NCBI GenBank assembly: GCA_902789445.1 | Contig: CADAOB010000027.1 | Span: 1-46,874 of the forward strand | Origin: an uncultured Bacteroidia bacterium | GTDB taxonomy: Bacteria; Bacteroidota; Bacteroidia; Bacteroidales; UBA932 | Length of the DNA stretch: 46,874 nucleotides | Direction: 5' to 3' | Part shown: piece by piece, positions 39,370 through 46,874 of the stretch | How positions within the stretch are numbered: the stretch's first letter is position 1 | Layout: every line of letters starts with the position of its first letter | Notes under the pieces: model-generated | Seen by the model: the letters and a program-made list of their open reading frames with translations, nothing else | The model's database searches: none | What the model was told of the DNA's origin: nothing | Translations under genes and position numbers: made by a program

Positions 39370-41712
39370 TTACAGATTCGGTTCATCCCAGACTTTCGTC
39401 TCCGTGCAGTTCACCAGCACGCCCAGACCGCCGCAGGCGATGCGGAATTCCCCCGCCTCGAGACGCCAGCGGCCGTCAGCGCCGACGAAAGCCAGCTCGC
39501 TGGCCGGCAGGTCAAACGAGATCGTCTTCGTCTCGCCCGGCGCCAGGGCGATCTTCTCAAAGCCGCGCAGGCGCTTGACATCGGGAATCAGCGATGCCAC
39601 CAGGTCGGAGCTGTAGAGCAGCACGGCTTCCTTGCCGGCACGACTACCCGTATTTGTCACGTTTACAGAGACTTTCAATATATCGCCAGCCTTGAAGAAT
39701 ACCCGGTCGGAACCGGACATGCCTGCGTTCTCGACCTTCAGGTCGCTGTAGGCAAAGGTCGTGTAGCTCAGGCCGTGGCCGAAGGGCCACTGGACATCCA
39801 TCACGGCGTCGTAATTGTACGATCCTTCCATCACCTCCCGGTGCTCGGAGACCTTGTAATCGTAGGTATGCAGGGCATTGATGTGTTTCGAATAAGTGAA
39901 CGGCAGCCGGCCGGAGAAATTCTCGTCGCCGGCGAGCAGCGCCGCCAGGGCGTCGCCGCCGTAGTTCGACGGAAGCAGCACATCGACCACGGCCGTGGCC
40001 AGCGGCTCGATGTCCCCGATGATGCGGGGACGGCCCTCGTTGAGCACCAGGACAAGCGGTTTGCCCGTCGCGGCCAGGGCGCGGACCAGTTCCTTCTGGT
40101 TGGCCGACAGATTGAGGTCATCCATGTTGCCCGGCGTCTCGCAATAGGAGTTCTCGCCGACGCAGCAGACGATCACATCGGCGGCCCGTGCAGCGGCTGC
40201 GGCCTGCCGGATGCCGACAGCATGGTCGGTCTGCCAGGCATTCGGACTTTCATCGTAAATGACTCCCGGCACATACGTCACCCGGTTGAACCGTTGCTGC
40301 ATCGCTTCCAGGATGGTATTGAACTGCTGCACGAACTCGTCGGCCGAACCCTGCCAGCGGTAGGACCAGCCACCGTTGAGCGCCCGCAGCGAGTTGGCGT
40401 TCGGGCCGGTGACCAGGATGCGTTCCGTTCCTTTGAGCGGCAGGAGGCCGCCCTCGTTCTTGAGCAGCACCTCCGACTCGACGGCGGCGGCATAGGACTC
40501 CTTCGCGAAGCGTTCGCAGCCGAAATCCGGATAGTCGTGCTCCCAGACGGGATTGTCGAACAAGCCCAGGCGGACTTTCAGCCGCAGGATGCGGCGGACA
40601 GCATCGTCGATGCGGGCCATCGGGATCTCCCCTTTTTCGGCCAGGTCCACGATGACATTGACGCATTCCGGATCATAGGGATCCATGATCATGTCGATCC
40701 CGGCATTGATGCCGAGGGCCACGGCTTCCCGCTTGTCAGCTGCCACATGGTCGCGGGTATAGAAATTGTCGATATCGGCCCAGTCGGTCACGAACACGCC
40801 GTCCCAGCCAAGTTGTTCCTTCACCCAGCCGGTGAGCAGCAGCGCATTGGCATGGGTCGGAATGCCGTTGATGGAAGCGGAGTTGACCATGGCGGTCAGG
40901 GCCCCGGCCTGGAAACATTCCTTGAAAGGACGGAAATACTTTTCACGCAGGTCGTTTTCCGCGATGTAAGCCGGCGTACGGTCTTTCCCGGAAAGCGGCA
41001 CGCCATAACCCATATAGTGCTTGATGCTCACGGCCGCGTGTTCCAGGTCCACGTGATTGGGATCGACGCCCTGGATGGCTTCCGTCTCGATACGGGCCAT
41101 TTCGGCCTGTACGTACGGATCTTCTCCATAGCTCTCCCAGATGCGGGGCCAGCGCGGGTCGCGGCCCAGGTCCATCACGGGCGAGAACACCCACGGCACC
41201 TGCGCGGCCCGGGTCTCATAAGCCATCGCCTCCCCCATCATCCGGGCATACTCCCGGTTGAAGCTGGCCGACAGGTTGATTTCCTGGGGATACAGGGAGC
41301 CGTCGGTCAGGTACGAAGCCCCGTGGATCATATCCAGGCCGTAGATGCACGGGATCCCCAGCACTTCCATCGATTTTTCCTGGATCTGGCGGACCATCGC
41401 GGCCGTCTGCCCGCGGGAATGGGCGGCGTCGTGCATCACGTTGAGGATCGAACCGACTTTGTACTGCCCGATGATCCTGTCCAGTTTGGCCGGATCGATG
41501 GCCTCGTGGGTATCATCTTCCAGGGTCAGGATGGTCAGCTGGACCATCTGGCCGGCCTTCTCCTTGAGGCTCATTCCTTTCAGTACTTTTTCCACTTTTG
41601 CTTCCACCGCCTTGTCCTTCGGGATGGCGGGCGTGACGGACGGCTTCGGCGTACAGGCGCTTACCGCCAGGAACAGAAGGACGGCAAGGGCCGTCTGCAT
41701 GCATTTTTTCAT
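39370..41712 (-). CDS. bglX: Periplasmic beta-glucosidase, GH3 family lipoprotein (BglX-like)
   Basis: The 780-residue enzyme has a lipobox at VSAC (C20), so it should be anchored to a membrane facing the periplasm or outside. The GH3 barrel (about 45-380) has GLDMIHG, the KH pair at 231-232 and the nucleophile D310 in VFVTDWADI. The alpha/beta sandwich domain (about 410-620) has LLKNEGGLLPL and LPSNYGGDALAALLAGDENFSGRLP, and a fibronectin-III-like end follows (about 680-775). It removes terminal beta-glucose from oligosaccharides; some members act on xylosides. It starts one base after the xylE-like stop, firmly inside the operon. Confidence 0.92.
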   Translation of the reverse strand: MKKCMQTALAVLLFLAVSACTPKPSVTPAIPKDKAVEAKVEKVLKGMSLKEKAGQMVQLTILTLEDDTHEAIDPAKLDRIIGQYKVGSILNVMHDAAHSRGQTAAMVRQIQEKSMEVLGIPCIYGLDMIHGASYLTDGSLYPQEINLSASFNREYARMMGEAMAYETRAAQVPWVFSPVMDLGRDPRWPRIWESYGEDPYVQAEMARIETEAIQGVDPNHVDLEHAAVSIKHYMGYGVPLSGKDRTPAYIAENDLREKYFRPFKECFQAGALTAMVNSASINGIPTHANALLLTGWVKEQLGWDGVFVTDWADIDNFYTRDHVAADKREAVALGINAGIDMIMDPYDPECVNVIVDLAEKGEIPMARIDDAVRRILRLKVRLGLFDNPVWEHDYPDFGCERFAKESYAAAVESEVLLKNEGGLLPLKGTERILVTGPNANSLRALNGGWSYRWQGSADEFVQQFNTILEAMQQRFNRVTYVPGVIYDESPNAWQTDHAVGIRQAAAAARAADVIVCCVGENSYCETPGNMDDLNLSANQKELVRALAATGKPLVLVLNEGRPRIIGDIEPLATAVVDVLLPSNYGGDALAALLAGDENFSGRLPFTYSKHINALHTYDYKVSEHREVMEGSYNYDAVMDVQWPFGHGLSYTTFAYSDLKVENAGMSGSDRVFFKAGDILKVSVNVTNTGSRAGKEAVLLYSSDLVASLIPDVKRLRGFEKIALAPGETKTISFDLPASELAFVGADGRWRLEAGEFRIACGGLGVLVNCTETKVWDEPNL

Positions 41713-41713
41713 A

Positions 41714-43177
41714 TCAGTCTTGATTCACTTTATTCTTTTTGGAACGGTTCCGCCACAGGGCGGTCATCTCTTCCAGCGTGCGGCCCTTGGTTTCAGGGAC
41801 GAGACGCCAGACGAACAGGGCCGCCACCAGGCAGATCACGCCGTAGAGCGCATAGGCGAAGAAATGGCCGAAACGCTCGCCCATGGCTCCCAGCTGCATG
41901 TTGTACATCGGCACGAAAGTGCTGGATACAATGAAGTTGAAGATCCATTGGAACGCGACGGCCCAGGCCGTGGCCTGGCTGCGGATGGTATTGGGGAAGA
42001 TCTCGGCGATATACACCCAGCAGACCGGTCCCCAACTGAACATGAAGCAGGCGCTGTACACCATGATGCTGATCACGGGAACGAGCGCGGGCAGCGTGGC
42101 CACATTCGAGAGGGCAACTCCCAGCGCGCCGATGGCCATACCGATCGATCCGCTGATCAGCAGCGGTTTACGCCCCAGTTTCTCAACCGTAAATACGGCC
42201 AGCAGCGTAAAGCTGATGTTGATGATGCCCATAATGACGGTAAAGAGCATGTTGTTGCTCACACCCATCGACTCGAAGATACGCGGGGCGAAATACAGCA
42301 CCGCATTGATGCCGATCACCTGCTGGAAGACCGACAGCATGCAGCCGATGAAGATGACCATGAAGCCGTATGCGAAGAGTCTCTCCCGTTTTTCGACGAC
42401 GGTTTCCTTGATCTCGAAAAGGATCTTGCGGGCTTTTTCCTCCCCGTTGATGCGGGAAAGGATGCGGAAGGCCTCGTTGTCGAGCCCGCGCATCACCAGG
42501 TGACGCGGCGACTCGGGAACGAGCAGGATGAGCAGGGTGAAGAGACCGGCCGGGAAAGCTTCGGAAACGAACATCCGGCGCCAGCCGACGCTGTTGGTCC
42601 ATTCCACGACCTGGGGGTCGCCCTTGTGCGACTGGATGATCAGGAAATTGACGAAATAAACCACCAGCTGGCCGAAGATGATGGCGAACTGGTTCCAGGA
42701 AACCAGCTTGCCGCGCCGGTCGGCCGGTGCGACCTCGGCGATGTACATCGGGCAGATGGCCGATGCCAGGCCCACGCCGATGCCGCCCAGGATGCGGTAG
42801 AGGATGAAGGCTGCCAGGACGCCCCGGCTGGCCGTGCCGTAGGGGAAGAAGAGGAATTCCGGCCGGTAAGAGCCCAGGGCGCTCAGGAAAAAGAGGATGC
42901 CGGCCACCAGCAGCGACTTGCGCCGCCCCATCCGGGAGGTCAGCAGGCCCGAAAGCAGGGCGCCGGCCACGCAGCCGATCAGGGCGCTCGAAGTCGTAAA
43001 ACCGTGCAGGCCGTCGGTGTAGGTGAAATCGCCTGCCCCCTGGAAGAAAGCCTGGAGACCTTTTTCCGCACCGGAAATCACGGCCGTATCATAGCCGAAG
43101 AGCAGTCCGCCGAGCACCGCCACCAGGACGATGCTCAACAGATAGGCGGAACTGCCTTGTTGTTGTCTGTCTGCCAT
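41714..43177 (-). CDS. xylE: Sugar porter (MFS), XylE-like D-xylose:proton symporter
   Basis: The 487-residue inner-membrane protein has twelve helices and the sugar porter signatures in order: GGLLFGYDTAVISGA, SRMGRRK after helix 2, YRILGGIGVGLASAICPMYIAE, PESPRHL, QQVIGINAVLYFAPRIFESMG and PETKGRTLEEM at the end. QQ-x-x-G-x-N is part of the sugar site. Xylose import is inferred from its position directly after xylA and xylB; glucose or other hexose uptake cannot be excluded. It starts six bases after xylA. Confidence 0.9.
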   Translation of the reverse strand: MADRQQQGSSAYLLSIVLVAVLGGLLFGYDTAVISGAEKGLQAFFQGAGDFTYTDGLHGFTTSSALIGCVAGALLSGLLTSRMGRRKSLLVAGILFFLSALGSYRPEFLFFPYGTASRGVLAAFILYRILGGIGVGLASAICPMYIAEVAPADRRGKLVSWNQFAIIFGQLVVYFVNFLIIQSHKGDPQVVEWTNSVGWRRMFVSEAFPAGLFTLLILLVPESPRHLVMRGLDNEAFRILSRINGEEKARKILFEIKETVVEKRERLFAYGFMVIFIGCMLSVFQQVIGINAVLYFAPRIFESMGVSNNMLFTVIMGIINISFTLLAVFTVEKLGRKPLLISGSIGMAIGALGVALSNVATLPALVPVISIMVYSACFMFSWGPVCWVYIAEIFPNTIRSQATAWAVAFQWIFNFIVSSTFVPMYNMQLGAMGERFGHFFAYALYGVICLVAALFVWRLVPETKGRTLEEMTALWRNRSKKNKVNQD

Positions 43178-43183
43178 ACCGGA

Positions 43184-44500
43184 CTATTTGCAATAAAGCG
43201 CCACGAGGGTCTCATAGAGTTCCTGCTTGCCCGAGGTCCGCTTCGGCTCGCCGTGGGTCCTGGCATAGGCCACGAGGTCTTCCAGCGTCATCCTTCCCTC
43301 TTCGAAATCCTTGCCGGCGCCGCTGTCGAACGAAGCGTAACGCGCCTTGACCATCGCCGGGATCGGGGACGTCTCGCAGAGGGCGGCCGCATTGAGCAGG
43401 GCCCGCGCCATCGCATCCATCGCGCTGATGTGGGCAATGAAGATGTCTTCCGGATCGGTGGAGTTCCGGCGGAGCTTGGCATCGAAATTCGAGCCGCCCG
43501 GGGCCAGGCCGCCGTTGCGGATGACCTGCAGCATCGCCAGGGTCAGTTCGTAGTTGTCGATCGGGAACTGGTCGGTATCCCAGCCGTTCTGGGCGTCGCC
43601 GCGGTTGGCGTCGATGCTGCCCAGCAGGCCGGCATCGACCGCCGTGGCCAGTTCGTGTTCGAAGGTATGGCCGGCCAGCGTAGCGTGGTTGACCTCGATG
43701 TTCACCTTGAAGTCTTCGTCCAGGCCGTAGCGGCGCAGGAAACCGATGACCGTCTCCGTATCCTGGTCATACTGATGCTTGGTGGGTTCCATCGGCTTGG
43801 GCTCGATGAGGAAGGTCCCCTTGAAGCCGTGGGCGCGTCCGTAGTCGCGGGCCGCGGCGAGCATCTTGCCCAGATGCAGCTTCTCGCGGTGCATCTGCGT
43901 ATTGAGCAGGCTCATATAGCCTTCCCGGCCGCCCCAGAAGACATAGTTCTCGCCGCCCAGCTTGATGGTGGCGTCAATGGCCGTCTTGATCTGCACGGCC
44001 GCGCGGGCCACGACATCGAAATCGGGATTCGTGGCCGCGCCGTTCATGTAGCGCTCGTGTCCGAACACGTTGGCCGTACCCCAGAGGTTGCGGATGCCGG
44101 TCTCTTTCATCTTGACCAGCAGATAATCCGTAATCTGCTGCATCCGCTGCTCATATTCTTCGATCGTGGCGCCCTCTTCGATGAGGTCCACATCGTGGAA
44201 GCAGAAAAATTCGATGCCCAGTTTCTGCATGATCTCGAAACCGGCATCCGCCTTGGCCTTGGCCCGTTCCAGGGGCGTAGCGGGCTCGTCCCAGGCGTAG
44301 TGCCGCGTCTGGCCGCCGAACTGGTCGCCGGAAGCCTGGCCCAGCGTGTGCCACCAGGCCATGGCGAAACGCAGCCAGTCCTTCATCTTCTTGCCCAGGA
44401 CCAGGCGGTCGGGCTCATAATAATGGAATGCCAGGGGATTCTTGCTTTCGGGTCCCTCGAAGGGGATTTTCCCGATGGTAGGGAAATACGCTTGTGCCAT
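43184..44500 (-). CDS. xylA: Xylose isomerase
   Basis: The 438-residue enzyme has the usual class II length. It converts D-xylose to D-xylulose with two divalent metals in a TIM barrel. Key segments are [13 protein letters not shown] with the catalytic histidine and its aspartate partner, [34 protein letters not shown], the metal-binding [16 protein letters not shown] and [18 protein letters not shown], and [20 protein letters not shown]. It lies three bases after xylB and six bases before the xylose porter. Confidence 0.97.
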   Translation of the reverse strand: MAQAYFPTIGKIPFEGPESKNPLAFHYYEPDRLVLGKKMKDWLRFAMAWWHTLGQASGDQFGGQTRHYAWDEPATPLERAKAKADAGFEIMQKLGIEFFCFHDVDLIEEGATIEEYEQRMQQITDYLLVKMKETGIRNLWGTANVFGHERYMNGAATNPDFDVVARAAVQIKTAIDATIKLGGENYVFWGGREGYMSLLNTQMHREKLHLGKMLAAARDYGRAHGFKGTFLIEPKPMEPTKHQYDQDTETVIGFLRRYGLDEDFKVNIEVNHATLAGHTFEHELATAVDAGLLGSIDANRGDAQNGWDTDQFPIDNYELTLAMLQVIRNGGLAPGGSNFDAKLRRNSTDPEDIFIAHISAMDAMARALLNAAALCETSPIPAMVKARYASFDSGAGKDFEEGRMTLEDLVAYARTHGEPKRTSGKQELYETLVALYCK

Positions 44501-44503
44501 AGT

Positions 44504-45973
44504 TTATCGATTTAAATATGATTTCCATCGTAGATAGGCGTCCCGGTATTCGGCCCGCTGCTGCGGAACGGTCGTTCCCAGGCAGCGCAGCGTGGCAAAA
44601 GCCTCCGCCGGATTGCGGTAGATGCCGGCGCCGATGCCTGCACCGCGTGCCGCCCCCACGGAACCGTCCGTGTCGAAGAGCTCGATCTGCGCGCCGGAAG
44701 TTCCGGCAAGGGCTTCCCGGAATACGGGCGAAAGGAAGAGATTGGCCCGTCCGGCGTGAATCCGGTCCACCTGCAAGCCCATCTGCTGCATGATTTCAAT
44801 CCCGTAGCAGAAGGAGAACACGATTCCCTCCTGGGCGGCCCGCAGCAGATGCGCCCGGCCGTGCCGGTTGAAGTTCATGCCGTGGAGACTGCATCCCGCA
44901 TCGCGGTTTTCCAGGATCCGCTCCGCGCCGTTGCCGAAGGGCAGGATGGACAGGCCGTCGCAGCCGACAGGTGCCGATGCGGCGAGCGCGTTCATGGCCT
45001 CGTAGGAGAGCTCCGGCACCACATTGCGCCGCATCCAGGCATTGAGGATGCCGGTTCCGTTGATGCAAAGCAGGACACCCAGCCGGGGATCCGCAGCCGT
45101 ATGATTGACATGGGCAAAGGGGTTCACCCGGGAAAGCGGGTCACAGGCCACGCGGTCGATCACGCCGTAAACGACGCCGGAAGTGCCGCCGGTCGCGGCG
45201 ATCTGGCCAGGTTCGAGCACACCCAGGCTCAACGCATTGTTGGGCTGGTCGCCGGCCCGGTAGCAGACGGGGGTTCCCGCCTGCAGGCCCAGCTCCGCAG
45301 CCGCGGAGCGCGTCAGTTCCCCCTGCGGTCCGAAGGTGGGTACGCGGGGCGCGAGAAGGGATTCGTCAAAGCCATAAAAATCCAGCAGCCGGTGCGAGGG
45401 CCGGTTCGCAACGAAATCCCAGAAGATACCCTCGGACAAACCGCTGACCGTGGTAGCCGCTTCGCCGGTAAGACGCAGTGCGATATAGTCGCCCGGGAGC
45501 AGGATTTTCCAGATCTTTTCAAAGAGGTCCGTTTCGTTCTCCTTGACCCAGGCCAGTTTGGCCGCCGTAAAATTGCCCGGCGAATTGAGCAGATGCTCCA
45601 GGCACCACGCGTGTCCCAGCGCATCGAAAGCCCGCTGGCCATAGGGAACGGCGCGGGAATCGCACCAGATGATGGCCGGGCGCAGGACCTTTCCGTCCCG
45701 GTCGATACACACCAGCCCGTGCATCTGGTAAGAGAGGCCGATGGCTTTCACATCGGAAGGGATGCAGCCCGAGCGGGCCATCACCGCCGCCGTCGCCGCC
45801 TTGAGATATTGCCACCAGGACTGCGGGTCCTGTTCGGCCCAGCCGGATTGCTGCGAGAGGATGGGCGCTTCTTCCGCCGGAGCAAAGGCGGATGCAACAC
45901 AGTCCCCGGTGGCCACATCGACCAGCGAGGCTTTTACGGAAGAACTACCGATATCGTAACCGAGCAGATACAT
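44504..45973 (-). CDS. xylB: Xylulokinase (FGGY family)
   Basis: The 489-residue kinase phosphorylates D-xylulose to xylulose 5-phosphate, which enters the pentose phosphate pathway. The N-terminal phosphate-binding motif is LLGYDIGSSSVKASLVD, with D7. YQMHGLVCIDRDGKVLRPAIIWCD is the usual substrate region, and the actin-like C-terminal domain includes ATGGTSGVVYGV and ILPFGNGAER. Specificity for xylulose rests mainly on the adjacent xylA. It begins four bases after the GH2 gene stop, so the glycosidase and the kinase are in one operon. Confidence 0.95.
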   Translation of the reverse strand: MYLLGYDIGSSSVKASLVDVATGDCVASAFAPAEEAPILSQQSGWAEQDPQSWWQYLKAATAAVMARSGCIPSDVKAIGLSYQMHGLVCIDRDGKVLRPAIIWCDSRAVPYGQRAFDALGHAWCLEHLLNSPGNFTAAKLAWVKENETDLFEKIWKILLPGDYIALRLTGEAATTVSGLSEGIFWDFVANRPSHRLLDFYGFDESLLAPRVPTFGPQGELTRSAAAELGLQAGTPVCYRAGDQPNNALSLGVLEPGQIAATGGTSGVVYGVIDRVACDPLSRVNPFAHVNHTAADPRLGVLLCINGTGILNAWMRRNVVPELSYEAMNALAASAPVGCDGLSILPFGNGAERILENRDAGCSLHGMNFNRHGRAHLLRAAQEGIVFSFCYGIEIMQQMGLQVDRIHAGRANLFLSPVFREALAGTSGAQIELFDTDGSVGAARGAGIGAGIYRNPAEAFATLRCLGTTVPQQRAEYRDAYLRWKSYLNR

Positions 45974-45977
45974 GGGC

Positions 45978-46874
45978 TTATTGTGTCAATCGTAAAGTCA
46001 GGATTTCATCCGGCAGGCCGGGAGACGACAGGCGGACCCGGGCGTCCCCCGCCCCGCCGGCACTCTGGATCAGGATCTGGGCCAGTCCGTTGAAGGTATC
46101 GATGGTAAACAGGTCCTCCTCCGGACCGGAAGGCCGTTCTTTCGCCCGGAAGGCCGGGTCACCGTTGCCGGCGCCCAGAATCCGGACCGGTCCCTCCACG
46201 CGGACCGTCACGGGTATGCAGGCGGTCGGGACAAAATGACCGGCGGCATCCCGGACGGCACAATCGATGACGGCCAGGTCTCGCCCGTCGGCAGCGATAG
46301 CCGGGCGGTCGGGCGCGGCCGCCAGCCGCGCCGGGGCCCCGGCCGTAAAGACCGTCTGCGTCAACTGTTTCTTTCCGTTTTTATAGCCCACGGCCCGGAT
46401 ACTGCCCGGCCGGTAGACGGCCTCCCATTCGAGATGGCCGCCGCGGGGCATTTTCTTGCGGCCGTGATTGCGGCCGTTGACGCTCAGGGACACTTCGTCG
46501 CAGTTGCTGTACACCCAGACAGATACTTTCTCTCCTTCGTGTCCCGCCAGGTTCCAGTGCGGCAGGATATGCAGGACCGGCTCGTCCGTCCACCAGGCCT
46601 TCAGGTAATACGCCTCGTCTTTGGGGAAGCCGCAATAGTCCAGGATGCCGAACTCCGAACCGGTCGCCGGATATTGCAACGGGTTGGGTTCGCCGCGGTA
46701 GTCGAAGCCGGTCCAGTAGAACAGGCCGGCCAGCCAGGGTCGGGCCGCATAGAACTGCCAGCCCCTTTCGATGCAGTTATAGAGACTGTCCGGTCCCTGG
46801 GGGCTGCGGTTGAGCGCCGCCATCCGGCCGGAAGCAATATCATCGTAGTAAACCCCGCGCGTGCCGCAGCCGGA
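45978..46874 (-). CDS. GH2-family glycoside hydrolase (beta-galactosidase-like), C-terminal part
   Basis: The frame runs in from the right edge and stops at 45978, giving 298 residues of the C-terminal part. It starts inside the catalytic barrel: LYNCIERGWQFYAARPWLAGLFYWTGFDYRGEPNP includes the tryptophan-rich end of the GH2 fold. A DUF4982-like beta domain follows (SVWVYSNCDEVSLSVNGRNHG to SIRAVGYKNGKK), then an Ig-like domain (AAPDRPAIAADGRDLAVIDCAVRDA) with VRILGAGNGDPA near the end. Both catalytic glutamates lie outside the window, so activity cannot be checked. It probably trims galactose or a similar sugar from the oligosaccharides handled by the rest of the operon. Confidence 0.88.
   Translation of the reverse strand, partial: SGCGTRGVYYDDIASGRMAALNRSPQGPDSLYNCIERGWQFYAARPWLAGLFYWTGFDYRGEPNPLQYPATGSEFGILDYCGFPKDEAYYLKAWWTDEPVLHILPHWNLAGHEGEKVSVWVYSNCDEVSLSVNGRNHGRKKMPRGGHLEWEAVYRPGSIRAVGYKNGKKQLTQTVFTAGAPARLAAAPDRPAIAADGRDLAVIDCAVRDAAGHFVPTACIPVTVRVEGPVRILGAGNGDPAFRAKERPSGPEEDLFTIDTFNGLAQILIQSAGGAGDARVRLSSPGLPDEILTLRLTQ

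Noticed and set aside
41345-44515. Very long open frame on the plus strand opposite xylA, xylE and the GH3 gene
   Set aside because: It is antisense to three genes with intact family motifs; the translation has no recognisable domain and is rich in His, Gln, Arg and Asp as expected for mirror frames of GC-rich codons.

Overview
The window is a GC-rich chromosomal segment from a member of the Bacteroidota, most likely the order Bacteroidales; I cannot name a genus from sequence alone. The evidence is the promoter style (repeated TAnnTTTG -7 boxes, one with TTTTG 20 bp upstream, as in the Bacteroides primary sigma factor consensus), the scarcity of Shine-Dalgarno sequences, DUF5009, OprO/P-type porin and Wzi-family genes, and many glycoside hydrolases and GPH/sugar-porter transporters. 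Long open frames opposite real genes are a by-product of high GC and are not annotated.

Left part (1-17 kb), housekeeping: the 3' end of prfB; grpE-dnaJ-M23 peptidase (minus); an EamA transporter (plus); tRNA-Glu(CTC) with its own promoter and terminator; gmk-nadD (minus); fba followed by a NagZ-like GH3, a DUF5009 membrane acyltransferase and ridA (plus); then, on minus, a porin behind aminopeptidase P, a RluA-type pseudouridine synthase, a sugar-transfer ATP-grasp protein and dnaK. The 295-base gap at 10030-10324 has no gene but holds several inverted and tandem repeats.

Middle part (17.0-36.7 kb, all minus): a compact Wzx/Wzy-type surface polysaccharide locus. Transcription runs from a WecA-like initiating phosphosugar transferase through two tandem Wzi outer-membrane proteins, a TagD-like cytidylyltransferase, a GT2 enzyme fused to a membrane segment and an extracytoplasmic amidotransferase-like domain, the Wzx flippase, a hexapeptide acyltransferase, an ATPgrasp_ST protein, a GNAT, a CapA-like phosphoesterase, a GNAT/ATP-grasp fusion, a second free-standing ATP-grasp ligase, LicD, a Wzy-like polymerase and two GT4 glycosyltransferases, ending at a strong terminator. 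Nearly every junction overlaps (ATGA or TAATG), so the module is probably translationally coupled. The unusual part is the GNAT/ATP-grasp/CapA/GATase set, which suggests amide-linked (amino-acid-like) decoration of the glycan, alongside CDP-linked decoration by TagD-like plus LicD. This is the best candidate for an undescribed system in the window.

Right part (36.7-46.9 kb, all minus): a sugar catabolic operon: partial GH2, xylB, xylA, a XylE-type sugar porter, a lipoprotein GH3 beta-glucosidase, a cellobiose 2-epimerase-like protein and a GPH symporter. It looks like the intracellular/periplasmic end of a xylose-containing glucan (for example xyloglucan) or beta-glycoside utilisation system; no SusC/D genes are inside the window.
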